Assembly: GCF_000738675.1 (NCBI RefSeq) | Contig: NZ_JPUX01000002.1 | Coordinates: 558,001 to 622,000, forward strand | Direction: 5' to 3' | DNA from: Serratia nematodiphila DZ0503SBS1 | GTDB taxonomy: Bacteria > Pseudomonadota > Gammaproteobacteria > Enterobacterales > Enterobacteriaceae | Length of the DNA: 64,000 nt | The notes under the pieces: generated by a model | Database searches by the model: none | Told to the model about the DNA's origin: nothing | The model's input: only the letters and a program-made list of their open reading frames with translations | Part shown: positions 28,402 through 38,232 of the stretch, piece after piece | Numbering within the stretch: position 1 is the stretch's first letter | Layout of the letters: every line of letters begins with the position of its first letter | Translations under genes and position numbers: made by a program

Positions 28402-29322
28402 ATGTCTGAGATCGCCCCATCGGCCGCTTTTGCCGATCAACTGCAGATTTTCCGCCAGCGGGCCGATCGCGCGCTGCTGGACTTCATCGCCCCGCTGCCG
28501 TTCAACGACGGCAACATGGTGGCGGCGATGCGTCACGGCGCCTTGCTGGGCGGCAAGCGCCTGCGTCCGTTCCTGGTGTACACCACCGGCCAGATGTTCG
28601 GCGTGTCGCTGAGCAACCTGGACGCGCCGGCGGCGGCGGTGGAATGCATCCACGCCTACTCGCTGATCCATGACGATCTGCCGGCGATGGACGACGACGA
28701 TCTGCGCCGTGGCCAGCCGACCTGTCATATTAAGTTCGGCGAAGCCAACGCGATCCTGGCCGGCGATGCGCTGCAAACGCTGGCGTTTTCGATCCTGGCC
28801 GATGCCGAGATGCCCGACGTGGCGCTGCGCGATCGGCTGGCGATGGTCTCCGAACTGGCGACCGCCAGCGGCGTCGCCGGCATGTGCGGCGGCCAATCGC
28901 TGGATCTGGAAGCTGAAGGCAAGCGCGTTGATCTGCAGGCGCTGGAACAGATCCACCGCCACAAAACCGGCGCGCTGATCCGCGCGGCGGTGCGCCTGGG
29001 CGCGCTGAGCGCCGGCGAAGCCGGGCGAGCGGCGCTGCCGCAGCTGGATCGTTACGCCGCCGCGGTTGGCCTGGCGTTCCAGGTGCAGGATGACATTTTG
29101 GACGTTGTCGGCGAGACTGAAAAGATCGGCAAGCGCCAGGGCGCGGACCAACAACACGGAAAGAGTACCTACCCGGCGTTGCTCGGGCTTGACAGCGCGA
29201 AAGCAAAAGCGTGGGATCTCTATCAGGAAGCATTAGCTGCATTAGACACTTTGGCAGCGCAATCTTATAACACAGCGCCATTGCGAGCGTTAGCCAGCTT
29301 CATTATTGAACGCGACAATTAA
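28402..29322 (+). CDS. ispA: (2E,6E)-farnesyl diphosphate synthase
   Basis: Condenses isopentenyl and dimethylallyl diphosphates to geranyl and then farnesyl diphosphate, feeding ubiquinone, undecaprenyl phosphate and heme O. The 306-residue all-helical prenyltransferase has the first Asp-rich motif DDLPAMDDDD (about residues 91-100) and the second DDILD (about residues 231-235), both magnesium-diphosphate sites. It is between xseB and dxs as in E. coli, so the terpenoid supply genes are co-transcribed. Confidence 0.98.
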   Translation: MSEIAPSAAFADQLQIFRQRADRALLDFIAPLPFNDGNMVAAMRHGALLGGKRLRPFLVYTTGQMFGVSLSNLDAPAAAVECIHAYSLIHDDLPAMDDDDLRRGQPTCHIKFGEANAILAGDALQTLAFSILADAEMPDVALRDRLAMVSELATASGVAGMCGGQSLDLEAEGKRVDLQALEQIHRHKTGALIRAAVRLGALSAGEAGRAALPQLDRYAAAVGLAFQVQDDILDVVGETEKIGKRQGADQQHGKSTYPALLGLDSAKAKAWDLYQEALAALDTLAAQSYNTAPLRALASFIIERDN

Positions 29323-29356
29323 CGTGTGACGTTAACTCCTCTGATATGAGTATCGA

Positions 29357-31222
29357 ATGAGTCTTGATATAGCCAAATACCCAACCCTGGCGCTAGCGGA
29401 AAACCCCGAGGAACTCCGCTCACTGCCCAAAGAGAGCTTGCCGAAGCTGTGCGATGAGCTGCGGCAATACCTGCTGAACAGCGTCAGTCGTTCCAGCGGC
29501 CACTTTGCCTCCGGGCTGGGTACCGTCGAACTGACGGTGGCGTTGCATTTCGTCTACAACACGCCGTTCGATCATCTGGTGTGGGACGTCGGCCACCAGG
29601 CCTACCCGCACAAAATTCTGACCGGCCGCCGCGACCGGATCGCCACTATCCGGCAAAAGAACGGCTTGCACCCCTTCCCGTGGCGCGCCGAAAGCGAATA
29701 CGACGTGCTGTCAGTCGGCCATTCGTCGACCTCGATCAGCGCCGGCCTCGGCATGGCGGTGGCGGCAGAGCGTGAAGGCAAGGGCCGCCGCACGGTGTGC
29801 GTGATCGGCGACGGCGCCATCACCGCCGGCATGGCGTTCGAAGCGATGAACCACGCCGGCGATATCAATCCGGACATGCTGGTGGTGCTGAACGACAACG
29901 AGATGTCGATCTCGGAAAACGTCGGCGCGCTGAACAACCATCTGGCGCAGCTACTGTCCGGCAAGCTTTACTCCACCCTGCGCGAAGGCGGCAAGAAAGT
30001 GCTGGCCGGCGTGCCGCCGATCAAGGAGCTGGTGAAACGCACCGAAGAGCACCTGAAAGGCATGGTGGTGCCAGGCACGCTGTTCGAAGAGCTGGGCTTC
30101 AACTACATCGGCCCGGTAGACGGCCACGACGTGCAGGGGCTGGTCGCCACGTTGAAAAACATGCGCGATCTGAAAGGCCCGCAGCTGTTGCACATCATGA
30201 CCAAGAAAGGCCGCGGTTACGCGCCGGCGGAGAAGGACCCAATTAGCTTCCACGCGGTGCCGAAGTTCGATCCCGCCAGCGGCACGCTGCCGAAAAGCGC
30301 CGGCGGTCTGCCGACCTATTCGAAAATCTTCGGCGACTGGCTGTGTGAAACCGCCGCCAAAGACAGCTCACTGATGGCGATCACGCCGGCGATGCGCGAA
30401 GGCTCCGGCATGGTGCAGTTCTCTCGCGACTATCCGCAGCAATATTTCGATGTGGCGATCGCCGAACAGCACGCGGTCACCTTCGCCGCCGGGCTGGCGA
30501 TCGGCGGCTACAAGCCGGTGGTGGCGATCTATTCCACCTTCCTGCAACGCGCCTACGATCAGTTGATCCATGACGTGGCGATCCAAAACCTGCCGGTGAT
30601 GTTCGCCATCGATCGCGGCGGCATCGTCGGCGCCGACGGCCAGACCCACCAGGGGGCGTTCGATCTGTCGTTCATGCGCTGCATCCCGACCATGGTGATC
30701 ATGACGCCGAGCGACGAAAACGAATGCCGCCAGATGCTGTATACCGGCTATCACTATAACGACGGCCCGAGCGCCGTGCGCTATCCGCGCGGCACCGGCA
30801 CCGGCGCGGCGCTGGAGCCGCTCAACATGCTGCCGATCGGCAAAGGCGTGGTGCGCCGCCAGGGGGAAAAGATCGCCATTCTCAACTTCGGCACCCTGCT
30901 GCCGGAGGCCGCGCAAGCGGCGGAAGCGCTCAACGCCACGCTGGTCGACATGCGCTTCGTCAAGCCGCTGGACGAGCAGCTGGTGCTCGAACTGGCCGCC
31001 AGCCATGAAACGCTGGTCACGCTGGAAGAGAACGCCATCATGGGCGGCGCCGGCAGCGGCGTCAACGAACTGCTGATGGCCAAACGCCGTCCGGTGCCGG
31101 TGCTGAACCTCGGCCTGCCGGACAGCTTCGTCTCACAGGGCACCCAGGAAGAACTGCGCGCCGATCTGGGGCTGGACGCCGCCGGCATTCAACGCCAAAT
31201 CGAAACCTGGCTGGCGCAGTAA
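29357..31222 (+). CDS. dxs: 1-deoxy-D-xylulose-5-phosphate synthase
   Basis: Thiamin diphosphate enzyme that condenses pyruvate and glyceraldehyde 3-phosphate to DXP, the entry point of the MEP isoprenoid pathway and a precursor of thiamin and pyridoxal. The 621-residue transketolase-like protein has the thiamin-binding segment [18 protein letters not shown] and the catalytic segment [16 protein letters not shown] with the conserved Glu. It follows ispA by 34 bases and has a good terminator behind it. Confidence 0.98.
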   Translation: MSLDIAKYPTLALAENPEELRSLPKESLPKLCDELRQYLLNSVSRSSGHFASGLGTVELTVALHFVYNTPFDHLVWDVGHQAYPHKILTGRRDRIATIRQKNGLHPFPWRAESEYDVLSVGHSSTSISAGLGMAVAAEREGKGRRTVCVIGDGAITAGMAFEAMNHAGDINPDMLVVLNDNEMSISENVGALNNHLAQLLSGKLYSTLREGGKKVLAGVPPIKELVKRTEEHLKGMVVPGTLFEELGFNYIGPVDGHDVQGLVATLKNMRDLKGPQLLHIMTKKGRGYAPAEKDPISFHAVPKFDPASGTLPKSAGGLPTYSKIFGDWLCETAAKDSSLMAITPAMREGSGMVQFSRDYPQQYFDVAIAEQHAVTFAAGLAIGGYKPVVAIYSTFLQRAYDQLIHDVAIQNLPVMFAIDRGGIVGADGQTHQGAFDLSFMRCIPTMVIMTPSDENECRQMLYTGYHYNDGPSAVRYPRGTGTGAALEPLNMLPIGKGVVRRQGEKIAILNFGTLLPEAAQAAEALNATLVDMRFVKPLDEQLVLELAASHETLVTLEENAIMGGAGSGVNELLMAKRRPVPVLNLGLPDSFVSQGTQEELRADLGLDAAGIQRQIETWLAQ

Positions 31223-31240
31223 TCGCCGCCCGCGCCTGAT

Positions 31241-31268
31241 AAAACGCCTCCGCCTTCGGGGGCGTTTT
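31241..31268 (+). terminator. Intrinsic terminator of dxs
   Basis: Twelve-pair stem AAAACGCCTCCG/CGGGGGCGTTTT (one GU pair) with loop CCTT, 19 bases past the dxs stop. Confidence 0.85.
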
Positions 31269-31329
31269 CGTTTCCGCCCTCCGGGATCCGCGCTACAGTT
31301 ACTGTCTGAGCTGTGAATGGGAGGCAAGC

Positions 31330-32304
31330 ATGAAGTACCTGAAACTGGGCAACACCGATCTGAACGTCTCGCGCATCTGCCTGGGTTGCATGACCTATGG
31401 CGAACCGAACCGCGGCAATCACGCCTGGACGCTGCCGGAAGAGAGCAGCCGCCCGCTGCTGAAACAGGCGCTGGAAGCCGGCATCAACTTTTTCGACACC
31501 GCCAACAGCTATTCCGACGGCAGCAGCGAGGAGATCCTCGGCCGGGCGCTGCGCGACTATGCACGCCGCGAGGACGTCGTTATCGCCACCAAGGTCTATT
31601 TCCCGCTGAGCAATCTGAAGCGCGGTTTGTCGCGCGCCAACATCATGCAGTCCATCGACGACAGCCTGCGCCGTCTCGGCACCGACTATGTCGATTTGCT
31701 GCAAATCCACCGCTGGGATTACGAAACGCCGCTGGAAGAGACGCTGGAAGCGCTGCACGACGTGGTGAAAGCCGGTAAGGCTCGTTACATCGGCGCCTCC
31801 TCGATGTACGCCTGGCAGTTCGCCAAGGCGCTGTATACCGCCGATCTGCACGGCTGGACGCGCTTCGTCAGCATGCAGGATCAATACAACCTGATCCAGC
31901 GCGAAGAAGAGCGCGAGATGCACCCGCTGTGCGCCGCCGAAGGCATCGCCGTGCTGCCGTGGAGCCCGCTGGCACGCGGCCGCCTGACCCGCCCCTGGGG
32001 CGAAACCACCGCGCGGCTGGTCTCCGACCAGTTCGGCAAAAGCCTGTACGAGGAAACTGAAGGCATCGACGCCATCATCGCCGAACGCGTCGCCAGCCTC
32101 GCCGAAGAACGCGGCGTTTCACGCGCGCAGATCGCGCTGGCCTGGTTGCTGAACAAACCGGCGGTCAGCGCGCCGATCGTCGGCGCGTCACGCAGCGAGC
32201 AGTTGGATGACGCCATCGCCGCGGTCGATTTGAGTTTGTCGCCGCAAGAGGTGGCGGAACTGGAGACGGCTTACGTACCGCATCGGGTGACGGGATTTGA
32301 ATAA
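31330..32304 (+). CDS. yajO: Aldo-keto reductase YajO
   Basis: NADPH-dependent aldo-keto reductase; in E. coli YajO has been linked to xylulose-derivative reduction and thiamin precursor supply, which fits its place after dxs. The 324-residue barrel protein carries the catalytic Tyr and Asp in FFDTANSYSDGSSEEILGRAL (about residues 50-70). The conserved Lys is in IATKVYF and the His in LLQIHRWD, completing the catalytic tetrad. The C-terminal cofactor site SAPIVGASRSEQLDDAI is intact. A terminator separates it from dxs. Confidence 0.93.
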   Translation: MKYLKLGNTDLNVSRICLGCMTYGEPNRGNHAWTLPEESSRPLLKQALEAGINFFDTANSYSDGSSEEILGRALRDYARREDVVIATKVYFPLSNLKRGLSRANIMQSIDDSLRRLGTDYVDLLQIHRWDYETPLEETLEALHDVVKAGKARYIGASSMYAWQFAKALYTADLHGWTRFVSMQDQYNLIQREEEREMHPLCAAEGIAVLPWSPLARGRLTRPWGETTARLVSDQFGKSLYEETEGIDAIIAERVASLAEERGVSRAQIALAWLLNKPAVSAPIVGASRSEQLDDAIAAVDLSLSPQEVAELETAYVPHRVTGFE

Positions 32305-32311
32305 AGGGAAG

Positions 32312-32333
32312 CGGGCGCGAAACGCCGCGCCCG
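32312..32333. terminator. Bidirectional hairpin between yajO and pgpA
   Basis: Eight-pair stem CGGGCGCG/CGCGCCCG with a six-base loop in the 33-base gap between convergent genes. No U-tract. Confidence 0.5.
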
Positions 32334-32337
32334 TCTG

Positions 32338-32832
32338 TCAGAACAGCCCGATCGGCCAGTGGTGGCCAATCAGGTAGATGATGCCCGCAGACAGCACGCC
32401 GGCGATGATATCGTCGACCATAATGCCCATGCCGCCATGCACGTTGCGGTCGAACCAGCGGATCGGCCACGGCTTCCACATATCCAGAATGCGGAAGATG
32501 ACGAAACCGGCGGCGACCCAGCGCCAGTCGTTGACCGGCAGCGCCATCAGCGTGATCCACATGCCGACGAACTCATCCCAGACGATGCTGCCGTGATCGT
32601 GCACCTTCATGTCTTTTGCCGTGCGGTGGCAAATATAGACGCCGATGCAAATGCTGAACATCACCGTCAGCGAGTAGAGCTGCCACGGCAGTTGGATCAG
32701 CAGCAGCCAGAACGGGATCGCCGCCAGCGATCCCATGGTACCCGGCATCACCGGCGACAAACCGCTGCCAAAACCGGTGGCCAGCAGGTGCCACGGATTG
32801 CTCATCCGCAGCCGGCGCTTGGCTTCATCCAT
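32338..32832 (-). CDS. pgpA: Phosphatidylglycerophosphatase A
   Basis: Membrane phosphatase that removes the phosphate from phosphatidylglycerophosphate to give phosphatidylglycerol. From the ATG at 32832 it has 164 residues ([27 protein letters not shown]) and about four membrane segments. The acidic conserved region [17 protein letters not shown] and the motif [18 protein letters not shown] are present. It overlaps the last eight bases of thiL, so translation is coupled. Upstream extension of the frame runs inside thiL and is not credible. Confidence 0.95.
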   Translation of the reverse strand: MDEAKRRLRMSNPWHLLATGFGSGLSPVMPGTMGSLAAIPFWLLLIQLPWQLYSLTVMFSICIGVYICHRTAKDMKVHDHGSIVWDEFVGMWITLMALPVNDWRWVAAGFVIFRILDMWKPWPIRWFDRNVHGGMGIMVDDIIAGVLSAGIIYLIGHHWPIGLF

Positions 32833-33817
32833 GGTTGCCCGGCTCCGCATTGAAATGGTCGAACCCGACCCAGTCCAGCTCCACCGCCTCGTCGTTGCGA
32901 TAATAGCGAATGCCTTCAGACAGCGGACCAATTTGGCCGATGCAGGTGTAGTCGGCCCCGAGGTGGCTCAGCGCCACTTCCAACGCGCCGCGGTTGATTT
33001 CCGGCACGGTGAAACACAGCTCGTAATCTTCGCCGCCCGCCAGCGCCCAACGCAGCGCCTGCTCGGCATCCGCGTGGCTGCTCAGCGCCTGCGACATCGG
33101 CAGCTCGTCCAGCACGATGCGTGCGCCACAGTCGCTGGCCTTCAGGATGTGTTTCAGATCGGAGATCAGGCCGTCGGAGATGTCGATCGCCGAACTGGCC
33201 AGATCGCGCAGCGCCTGCCCCTGCAACACCCGCGGCTGCGGGCGCAGATGGCGAGCGATCAGGTAATCGCGCGCCGCCGTATCCGTCACCGCCAGACGAT
33301 CCTGCAGGATCGCCAAACCGGCGGCGCTGTCGCCCAGCGTGCCGGTCACATAGATCCAGTCGCCGATGCGCGCGCCGCTGCGGGTCAACGCCCGGCCGGC
33401 CGGGATCAAGCCCTGAATGGTCAAGGTCATGCTCAGCGGGCCGCGCGTGGTATCGCCGCCGATCAGTTGCATACCGTAATAGTTGAGCTGATCAAACAGG
33501 CTGTCGCTGAAGGCCTTCAGCCAGGGCTCGTTCACCTCCGGCAGGGTCAGGGCCAGCGAGAGCCACGCCGGATCGGCGCCCATCGCCGCCAGATCGCTGA
33601 GATTGACCGCCAGCGCTTTATAACCGAGATCGGCCGGATCGATATCCGGCAAGAAGTGCACGCCCGCCACCAACGTATCGGTACTGACGGCCACCAGCTG
33701 TTTTTCCGGCACTGCCAGCAGTGCGCAGTCATCTCCAATGCCCAACTGTACATCCCGGCGCACGCGCTTAAACCGGTCAAAATAGCGGGCAATGAGGTCA
33801 AATTCACCGCATGCCAT
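32825..33817 (-). CDS. thiL: Thiamine-monophosphate kinase
   Basis: Phosphorylates thiamin monophosphate to the active cofactor thiamin diphosphate with ATP. The 330-residue PurM-like protein has [15 protein letters not shown] (about residues 26-40), [13 protein letters not shown] and [12 protein letters not shown], the magnesium and nucleotide sites of the family. It also has [13 protein letters not shown] and the [13 protein letters not shown] block. It is the last but one gene of the nrdR-ribD-ribE-nusB-thiL-pgpA cluster. A strong hairpin precedes it. Confidence 0.97.
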   Translation of the reverse strand: MACGEFDLIARYFDRFKRVRRDVQLGIGDDCALLAVPEKQLVAVSTDTLVAGVHFLPDIDPADLGYKALAVNLSDLAAMGADPAWLSLALTLPEVNEPWLKAFSDSLFDQLNYYGMQLIGGDTTRGPLSMTLTIQGLIPAGRALTRSGARIGDWIYVTGTLGDSAAGLAILQDRLAVTDTAARDYLIARHLRPQPRVLQGQALRDLASSAIDISDGLISDLKHILKASDCGARIVLDELPMSQALSSHADAEQALRWALAGGEDYELCFTVPEINRGALEVALSHLGADYTCIGQIGPLSEGIRYYRNDEAVELDWVGFDHFNAEPGNHG

Positions 33818-33838
33818 ATCGATATTCCACGAGAAGAA

Positions 33839-33865
33839 ATTAAGGCCGGGAATGCCGGCCTTAAT
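33839..33865 (-). terminator. Hairpin between nusB and thiL
   Basis: Perfect eleven-pair stem ATTAAGGCCGG/CCGGCCTTAAT with a five-base loop. It starts four bases after the nusB stop, and the minus-strand tail reads TTCTTCTC. It should reduce read-through from the riboflavin-nusB genes into thiL-pgpA. Confidence 0.65.
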
Positions 33866-33868
33866 GTT

Positions 33869-34285
33869 TTACTTTTTCTTGCGAAGGGTTGGCGCCACTT
33901 TATCCAGCACCCCGTTCACAAACTTGTGGCTGTCTTCCGCGCCGAAGGTTTTCGCCAGCTCGATCGCTTCGTTGATCGCCACCTTGTAAGGGACATCCTC
34001 ACGCATTTTCAGTTCAAACAGCGCGACGCGCAGCACTGCGCGCTCCACCTGGCCCAGCTCTTCGAGCTGACGCGACAGGTATGGCGCCATCAGTTCGTCC
34101 AGCATACCTGCATTCACTGCCGCGCCGGACAGCAACTCGCGAAAATAGGCGACGTCAACATCTTTGACATCCTGCTCCGTCAGGAACTGGTGTTCAACAT
34201 CGGCAAGGTCGTTTTTAGACAACTGCCAAGAGTAAAGCGCTTGAACAGCGCACTCACGAGCGCGGCGACGAGCAGCAGGTTTCAC
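33869..34285 (-). CDS. nusB: Transcription antitermination factor NusB
   Basis: Binds boxA RNA with NusE (ribosomal protein S10) and helps form antitermination complexes, mainly on rRNA operons. The 138-residue helical protein begins [26 protein letters not shown] with the Arg-rich RNA-binding N terminus. It contains [18 protein letters not shown] near the end, typical of the family. It follows ribE by 20 bases. Confidence 0.97.
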   Translation of the reverse strand: MKPAARRRARECAVQALYSWQLSKNDLADVEHQFLTEQDVKDVDVAYFRELLSGAAVNAGMLDELMAPYLSRQLEELGQVERAVLRVALFELKMREDVPYKVAINEAIELAKTFGAEDSHKFVNGVLDKVAPTLRKKK

Positions 34286-34305
34286 GGAATTCCCCTTAAC
34301 TAAAT

Positions 34306-34776
34306 TCAGGCTTTAATAGCTTTGATAACATTAATCATTTCAAGTGCGGTCAACGCGGCTTCAGCGCCCTTGTTGCCCGCTTTGGTGCCGGCGCGTTCGA
34401 TCGCCTGTTCGATGCTTTCGGTGGTCAGCACGCCAAAGGCAACCGGGATTTCGGCATTCATCGCAACGTTGCCGATGCCGGAGCTGGCTTCGCCCGCCAC
34501 ATATTCGAAGTGCGCGGTGCCCCCACGGATAACGGTGCCCAGCGCGATAACCGCGTCGTATTTGCCGGTTTTGGCCAATACGCTCGCCGTCAACGGCAGC
34601 TCGTAAGCGCCCGGGACCCAGACAACGGTGATGTTGTCGTCAGCAACCTGACCAATGCGTTTCAGCGCGTCGATGGCGCCTTCCAGCAGGCTGTCGTTGA
34701 TGAAATTGTTAAAACGTGCAATTGCGATCGCCACACGGGCATTTGGAGTAGCAACAACACCTTCGATAACTTTCAT
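34306..34776 (-). CDS. ribE: 6,7-dimethyl-8-ribityllumazine synthase
   Basis: Makes the penultimate riboflavin intermediate from the ribityl-uracil compound and dihydroxybutanone phosphate, as a 60-subunit shell in many bacteria (also called RibH). The 156 residues include the substrate-binding segments [15 protein letters not shown] and [11 protein letters not shown]. The catalytic His lies in the [14 protein letters not shown] block. It is preceded by ribD and followed closely by nusB. No FMN riboswitch is visible upstream. Confidence 0.97.
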   Translation of the reverse strand: MKVIEGVVATPNARVAIAIARFNNFINDSLLEGAIDALKRIGQVADDNITVVWVPGAYELPLTASVLAKTGKYDAVIALGTVIRGGTAHFEYVAGEASSGIGNVAMNAEIPVAFGVLTTESIEQAIERAGTKAGNKGAEAALTALEMINVIKAIKA

Positions 34777-34883
34777 GGGCTTTCCTTAAAAATGGGTTCA
34801 ATACCCCGCAGGGGGGCGGATTCTATCATATTCTTTCATCGCCTGCGCGGCGCTTTTGTAAAACCGGCGCGCGGGCGCGAGAT

Positions 34884-35993
34884 TCAGTGTTTCGCCCGCA
34901 GGCGCAAACGCAGATCGGGGCCAACCTGGCGCACGTCGCTAAAGACGAATTCCGGCGCGTCGGCCAACCGCTCCAGGCCCGGCAGGTGGCACAGGCCACG
35001 GCCATTATCGCCCAACAGTTTTGGCGCGATGTACAAAATGAGCTCATCCACCAGGCCGGCCTGCAGCAGCGCGCCGGCCAGCGATGCGCCCGCCTCCACC
35101 CAGATTGAATTCACCTGGCGCTTGGCCAACAGCATCATCATCACCACCAGATCGACGCCGCCGCCGTGCGCCGGGCAGATAAACTGCTCAACGTCTTGCG
35201 GCCAGGCCTGTTCATCCGCCTGCAGGCGCGCCAGCCAGGTGGCGCCCGGCTGCTGCACCACGCGGTGCTGCGGGGTAATGCGGTTTTGGCTGTCGAGCAG
35301 GATGCGCAGCGGCTGACGCAGATTTTCGCGCGGATAGAGGCGCTGGGTCTCCGCATCCAACTCATCCCAACGCACCGTCAGCGACGGATCGTCCGCCAGC
35401 ACGGTGGCGCTGGTGCTGAGAATGGCGGCGCTCTGCGCGCGCAGGCGCTGCACGTCCTGACGCGCTTCGGGTGAGGTGATCCACTGGCTCTCGCCGGAGG
35501 CCATCGCCGTGCGCCCGTCCAGCGACGCGCCCAGCTTCAGTTGCACATAGGGGAAACCGGTGCGCATGCGTTTGAGGAAGCCCAGGTTGACCGCTTCGGC
35601 CTCGGCCAGCATCAGGCCGTGCCGCACCTCGACGCCGGCCTGCTGCAGCTTGTACAGCCCGCGCCCCGCCACCTGCGGATTGGGATCTTGCATCGCCGCG
35701 ACCACTCGCGTTACGCCGGCGGCCACCAGCGCATCGGCGCAGGGCGGCGTGCGGCCGTGATGGCTGCACGGCTCGAGCGTCACATAGGCGGTGGCGCCGC
35801 GCGCCTTGTCGCCCGCCATACGCAGCGCATGCACTTCCGCGTGCGGCTCGCCGGCGCGCAGATGATAGCCTTCACCGACAATTTCGCCGTCGCGCACGAT
35901 AACGCAGCCGACGTTCGGATTGGGCGCGGTGGTGAAACGCCCCAGGCGCGCCAGTTCGAAGGCGCGCGCCATATAAAATTCGTCGTGATGCAT
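34884..35993 (-). CDS. ribD: Riboflavin biosynthesis bifunctional deaminase/reductase RibD
   Basis: Deaminates and then reduces the first pyrimidine intermediate of riboflavin synthesis. The N-terminal deaminase domain has the zinc and proton-shuttle motif HAEVHALRMAG (HAE) and PCSHHGRTPPC. The C-terminal reductase domain, from about residue 148 (PYVQLKLGASLDGRTA), has the NADPH-binding block SIWVEAGASLAGALL. The ATG at 35993 (369 residues, MHHDEFYMARAFELARLGRF) matches E. coli; an open extension upstream lies in nrdR. Ten bases separate it from nrdR. Confidence 0.97.
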   Translation of the reverse strand: MHHDEFYMARAFELARLGRFTTAPNPNVGCVIVRDGEIVGEGYHLRAGEPHAEVHALRMAGDKARGATAYVTLEPCSHHGRTPPCADALVAAGVTRVVAAMQDPNPQVAGRGLYKLQQAGVEVRHGLMLAEAEAVNLGFLKRMRTGFPYVQLKLGASLDGRTAMASGESQWITSPEARQDVQRLRAQSAAILSTSATVLADDPSLTVRWDELDAETQRLYPRENLRQPLRILLDSQNRITPQHRVVQQPGATWLARLQADEQAWPQDVEQFICPAHGGGVDLVVMMMLLAKRQVNSIWVEAGASLAGALLQAGLVDELILYIAPKLLGDNGRGLCHLPGLERLADAPEFVFSDVRQVGPDLRLRLRAKH

Positions 35994-36003
35994 GAAAGAT
36001 CCT

Positions 36004-36453
36004 TTAGTCTTGCAGGCGGGCAATCTCTTCGCCGAACTCGCGCACGTCCTCGAAGCTGCGGTACACCGACGCAAAGCGAATGTAGGCGACCTTATCCAGC
36101 TTTTTCAACGCGTCCATCACCAGGTTGCCCACCAGTTTGGTCGGCACTTCGCGTTCGCCGGTGGCGCGCAGTTGGGATTTGATATGATTAAGGGCGTTTT
36201 CCACGTCGTCCGAGCTTACCGGGCGCTTTTCCAGCGCTTTCAGCATGCCGCGACGCAGTTTGTCTTCGTTGAACGGCTCGCGCACCTCATCGCTTTTAAT
36301 CACTCGCGGCATCACCAGCTCGGCCACCTCGAAGGTGGTGAAGCGTTCATTGCACACCAGACACTGGCGGCGGCGGCGCACTTGCGAACCGTCCCCCACC
36401 AGGCGGGAATCAATGACTTTGGTATCAACGGCGGCGCAGAAAGGGCAATGCAT
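36004..36453 (-). CDS. nrdR: Ribonucleotide reductase regulator NrdR
   Basis: Nucleotide-sensing repressor of ribonucleotide reductase genes. The 149-residue protein has an N-terminal zinc ribbon (Cys3, Cys6, Cys31, Cys34) that binds NrdR boxes. An ATP-cone domain follows (about residues 49-139, starting [20 protein letters not shown]) and senses ATP versus dATP. It is the first gene of the riboflavin cluster, as in E. coli. Confidence 0.98.
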   Translation of the reverse strand: MHCPFCAAVDTKVIDSRLVGDGSQVRRRRQCLVCNERFTTFEVAELVMPRVIKSDEVREPFNEDKLRRGMLKALEKRPVSSDDVENALNHIKSQLRATGEREVPTKLVGNLVMDALKKLDKVAYIRFASVYRSFEDVREFGEEIARLQD

Positions 36454-36627
36454 AACACGTCCTGATAAACGTTTTTATAGATAAATGCAGTTTACCCCGA
36501 AGTGCAGCGACAACAAAGGGCGGCGGCCATTTGTTGCGACACGCAGCCGGGAAGCGGCGCCGATATGACTTTCCCCTCCGGGCGGACTAAGCTGATAACA
36601 GGAGATTCAGCATAGGAAATCGCCGTC

Positions 36628-37188
36628 ATGACAACCCGTTACCCCAAAATCACCCTGCTCGCCGCCGCCGTGTTGCTGGCAGGCTGCGCGCACAACGCCG
36701 CCGTCCCTCAACTGCGCCATCAGGTCGCCGCGCTGAACCAGAAAGTGAGCGTGCTGACCGATCAAACCACCGCGTTGGAGCGGCAGAATATGCTCAATCA
36801 GCACTCCGACAACGGCGTCTACCTGCTGCCGGCGGCCCGAAGCGCCGCCCGTTTGCAGAGCGGCATCGGCGAGCTGAGCGTTTCGCTGAGCCACATCAAG
36901 AGCGAAGCCAACGGCACGCAGGCGCAGCTGCATGTGCGCATCCTCTCACAGGCCACGCTGCCGCCGTTCAACGCGGTGGTGGAGTGGGGCCAACTGGATG
37001 AGGCCACCGGCCGGCCGTTGACCGCCGAGGCGCTGTCGCAACCGATCGTCAGCGCCGACTCGCTGCTGCCGAAACCCGGTCAGGATTTCGAGCTGCGCTT
37101 CAGCGGCCTGACGCCGGAACAGCTCGGCTATATCCGTCTGCACAGTCTGGTTTCGACTGCCCAACCGGCGGTGGTGCAGCAACACTGA
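36628..37188 (+). CDS. yajI: DUF3251 lipoprotein (YajI-like)
   Basis: A 186-residue lipoprotein with signal peptide MTTRYPKITLLAAAVLLAGC and lipidated Cys20. A short coiled-coil-like stretch (LRHQVAALNQKVSVLTDQTTALERQN) and a beta-rich domain follow. Position next to nrdR and the overall layout match E. coli YajI, whose function is unknown. The E. coli genes tsx and yajD that lie between yajI and secF are absent here. The gene symbol rests on synteny and partial recognition. Confidence 0.75.
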   Translation: MTTRYPKITLLAAAVLLAGCAHNAAVPQLRHQVAALNQKVSVLTDQTTALERQNMLNQHSDNGVYLLPAARSAARLQSGIGELSVSLSHIKSEANGTQAQLHVRILSQATLPPFNAVVEWGQLDEATGRPLTAEALSQPIVSADSLLPKPGQDFELRFSGLTPEQLGYIRLHSLVSTAQPAVVQQH

Positions 37189-37199
37189 AAACTCGAGGC

Positions 37200-37228
37200 A
37201 AAAAAAAGGAGCGCCATCGGCGCTCCTT
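37200..37228. terminator. Bidirectional terminator between yajI and secF
   Basis: Ten-pair stem AAGGAGCGCC/GGCGCTCCTT with a three-base loop. On the minus strand it is followed by five further Us, which makes it a strong end for the queA-tgt-yajC-secDF unit. Confidence 0.87.
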
Positions 37229-37253
37229 CTCATTTCGCTGAATACTGCGGCGG

Positions 37254-38222
37254 TTAAGGCAGAATCGAAGGCTGATCCGCGCCCTCTTTTTCCACTTTTT
37301 GCTGCAGCATGTGCTCGCGTTTCATCCCCAGCTTCAACGCAAGCGCGGACGCGACGTAGATGGAGGAAACGGTACCGATCGACACGCCGATCAACATCGC
37401 CAGCGAGAAGCCTTGCAGCATCGCGCCACCGAAGATGTACAGCATCAGTACCACCATCAGGGTAGTACCGGAAGTCATCAGCGTACGGCTCAGCGTCTGG
37501 GTCAACGACACGTTCATGATCTCGTAAGGCGTGCCGCGGCGGATCTTGCGGAAGTTCTCACGAATACGGTCGGATACCACGATACTGTCGTTCAGCGAGT
37601 AACCGATAACCGACATCAGGGACGCGACGATGGTCAGGTCAATCTCGATATGGAACAGCGACAGCACGCCCAGCGTGATGATCACGTCGTGCGCCAGCGC
37701 GATAACCGCCCCCAGCGCCAGGCGCCATTCGAAGCGGAAACCGACGTAGATCAGGATACAGATCAACGCCACCAGCAGCGCCATGCCGCCGGTTTGCGCC
37801 AGTTCGCTGCCCACGCTCGGGCCGACGAACTCGATGCGCTTCACGGTGGCGTTTTTATCCACCGAGTCGTTGATCACGCCGATCACCTTATTGCCCAGTT
37901 CCTGGCCTGCGGTGCCGGTCGCCGGTGGCATGCGTACCATCACGTCGCGGCTGCTGCCGAAGTTCTGGATGATCGGATCCTGGAACCCGGCCTTCTCCAG
38001 CGTATCGCGCATCAGGTCGAGGTTAGCCGGCTTCTCCAGGTTGATTTCAATCACCGTACCGCCGGTGAAATCCAGACCCCAGTTAAACCCGCGCACCGAC
38101 ATGGTGACAATCGACGCGACCAACAGCAGCAACGAGATGCCGAAGGCCAAATAGTCCCAGCGCATAAAGTCGTAGACTTTACGGCCGTAGTTGAGTTGCT
38201 CAACAGTATAATCCTGTGCCAC
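37254..38222 (-). CDS. secF: Protein translocase subunit SecF
   Basis: Partner of SecD; both use the proton motive force to pull proteins through the SecYEG channel. The 322-residue protein has six membrane segments and a periplasmic domain, with [15 protein letters not shown] near the first segment and the conserved C-terminal [20 protein letters not shown] choose the GTG at 38222 ([24 protein letters not shown]). GAGGAG lies upstream, and E. coli SecF has the same start; the longer frame runs through secD. Ten bases separate secD and secF. Confidence 0.96.
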   Translation of the reverse strand: MAQDYTVEQLNYGRKVYDFMRWDYLAFGISLLLLVASIVTMSVRGFNWGLDFTGGTVIEINLEKPANLDLMRDTLEKAGFQDPIIQNFGSSRDVMVRMPPATGTAGQELGNKVIGVINDSVDKNATVKRIEFVGPSVGSELAQTGGMALLVALICILIYVGFRFEWRLALGAVIALAHDVIITLGVLSLFHIEIDLTIVASLMSVIGYSLNDSIVVSDRIRENFRKIRRGTPYEIMNVSLTQTLSRTLMTSGTTLMVVLMLYIFGGAMLQGFSLAMLIGVSIGTVSSIYVASALALKLGMKREHMLQQKVEKEGADQPSILP

Positions 38223-38232
38223 AACGCACTCC

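Noticed and set aside
34777..34883. FMN riboswitch before ribE or ribD
   Set aside because: The gaps are too short and lack the conserved RFN element stems.
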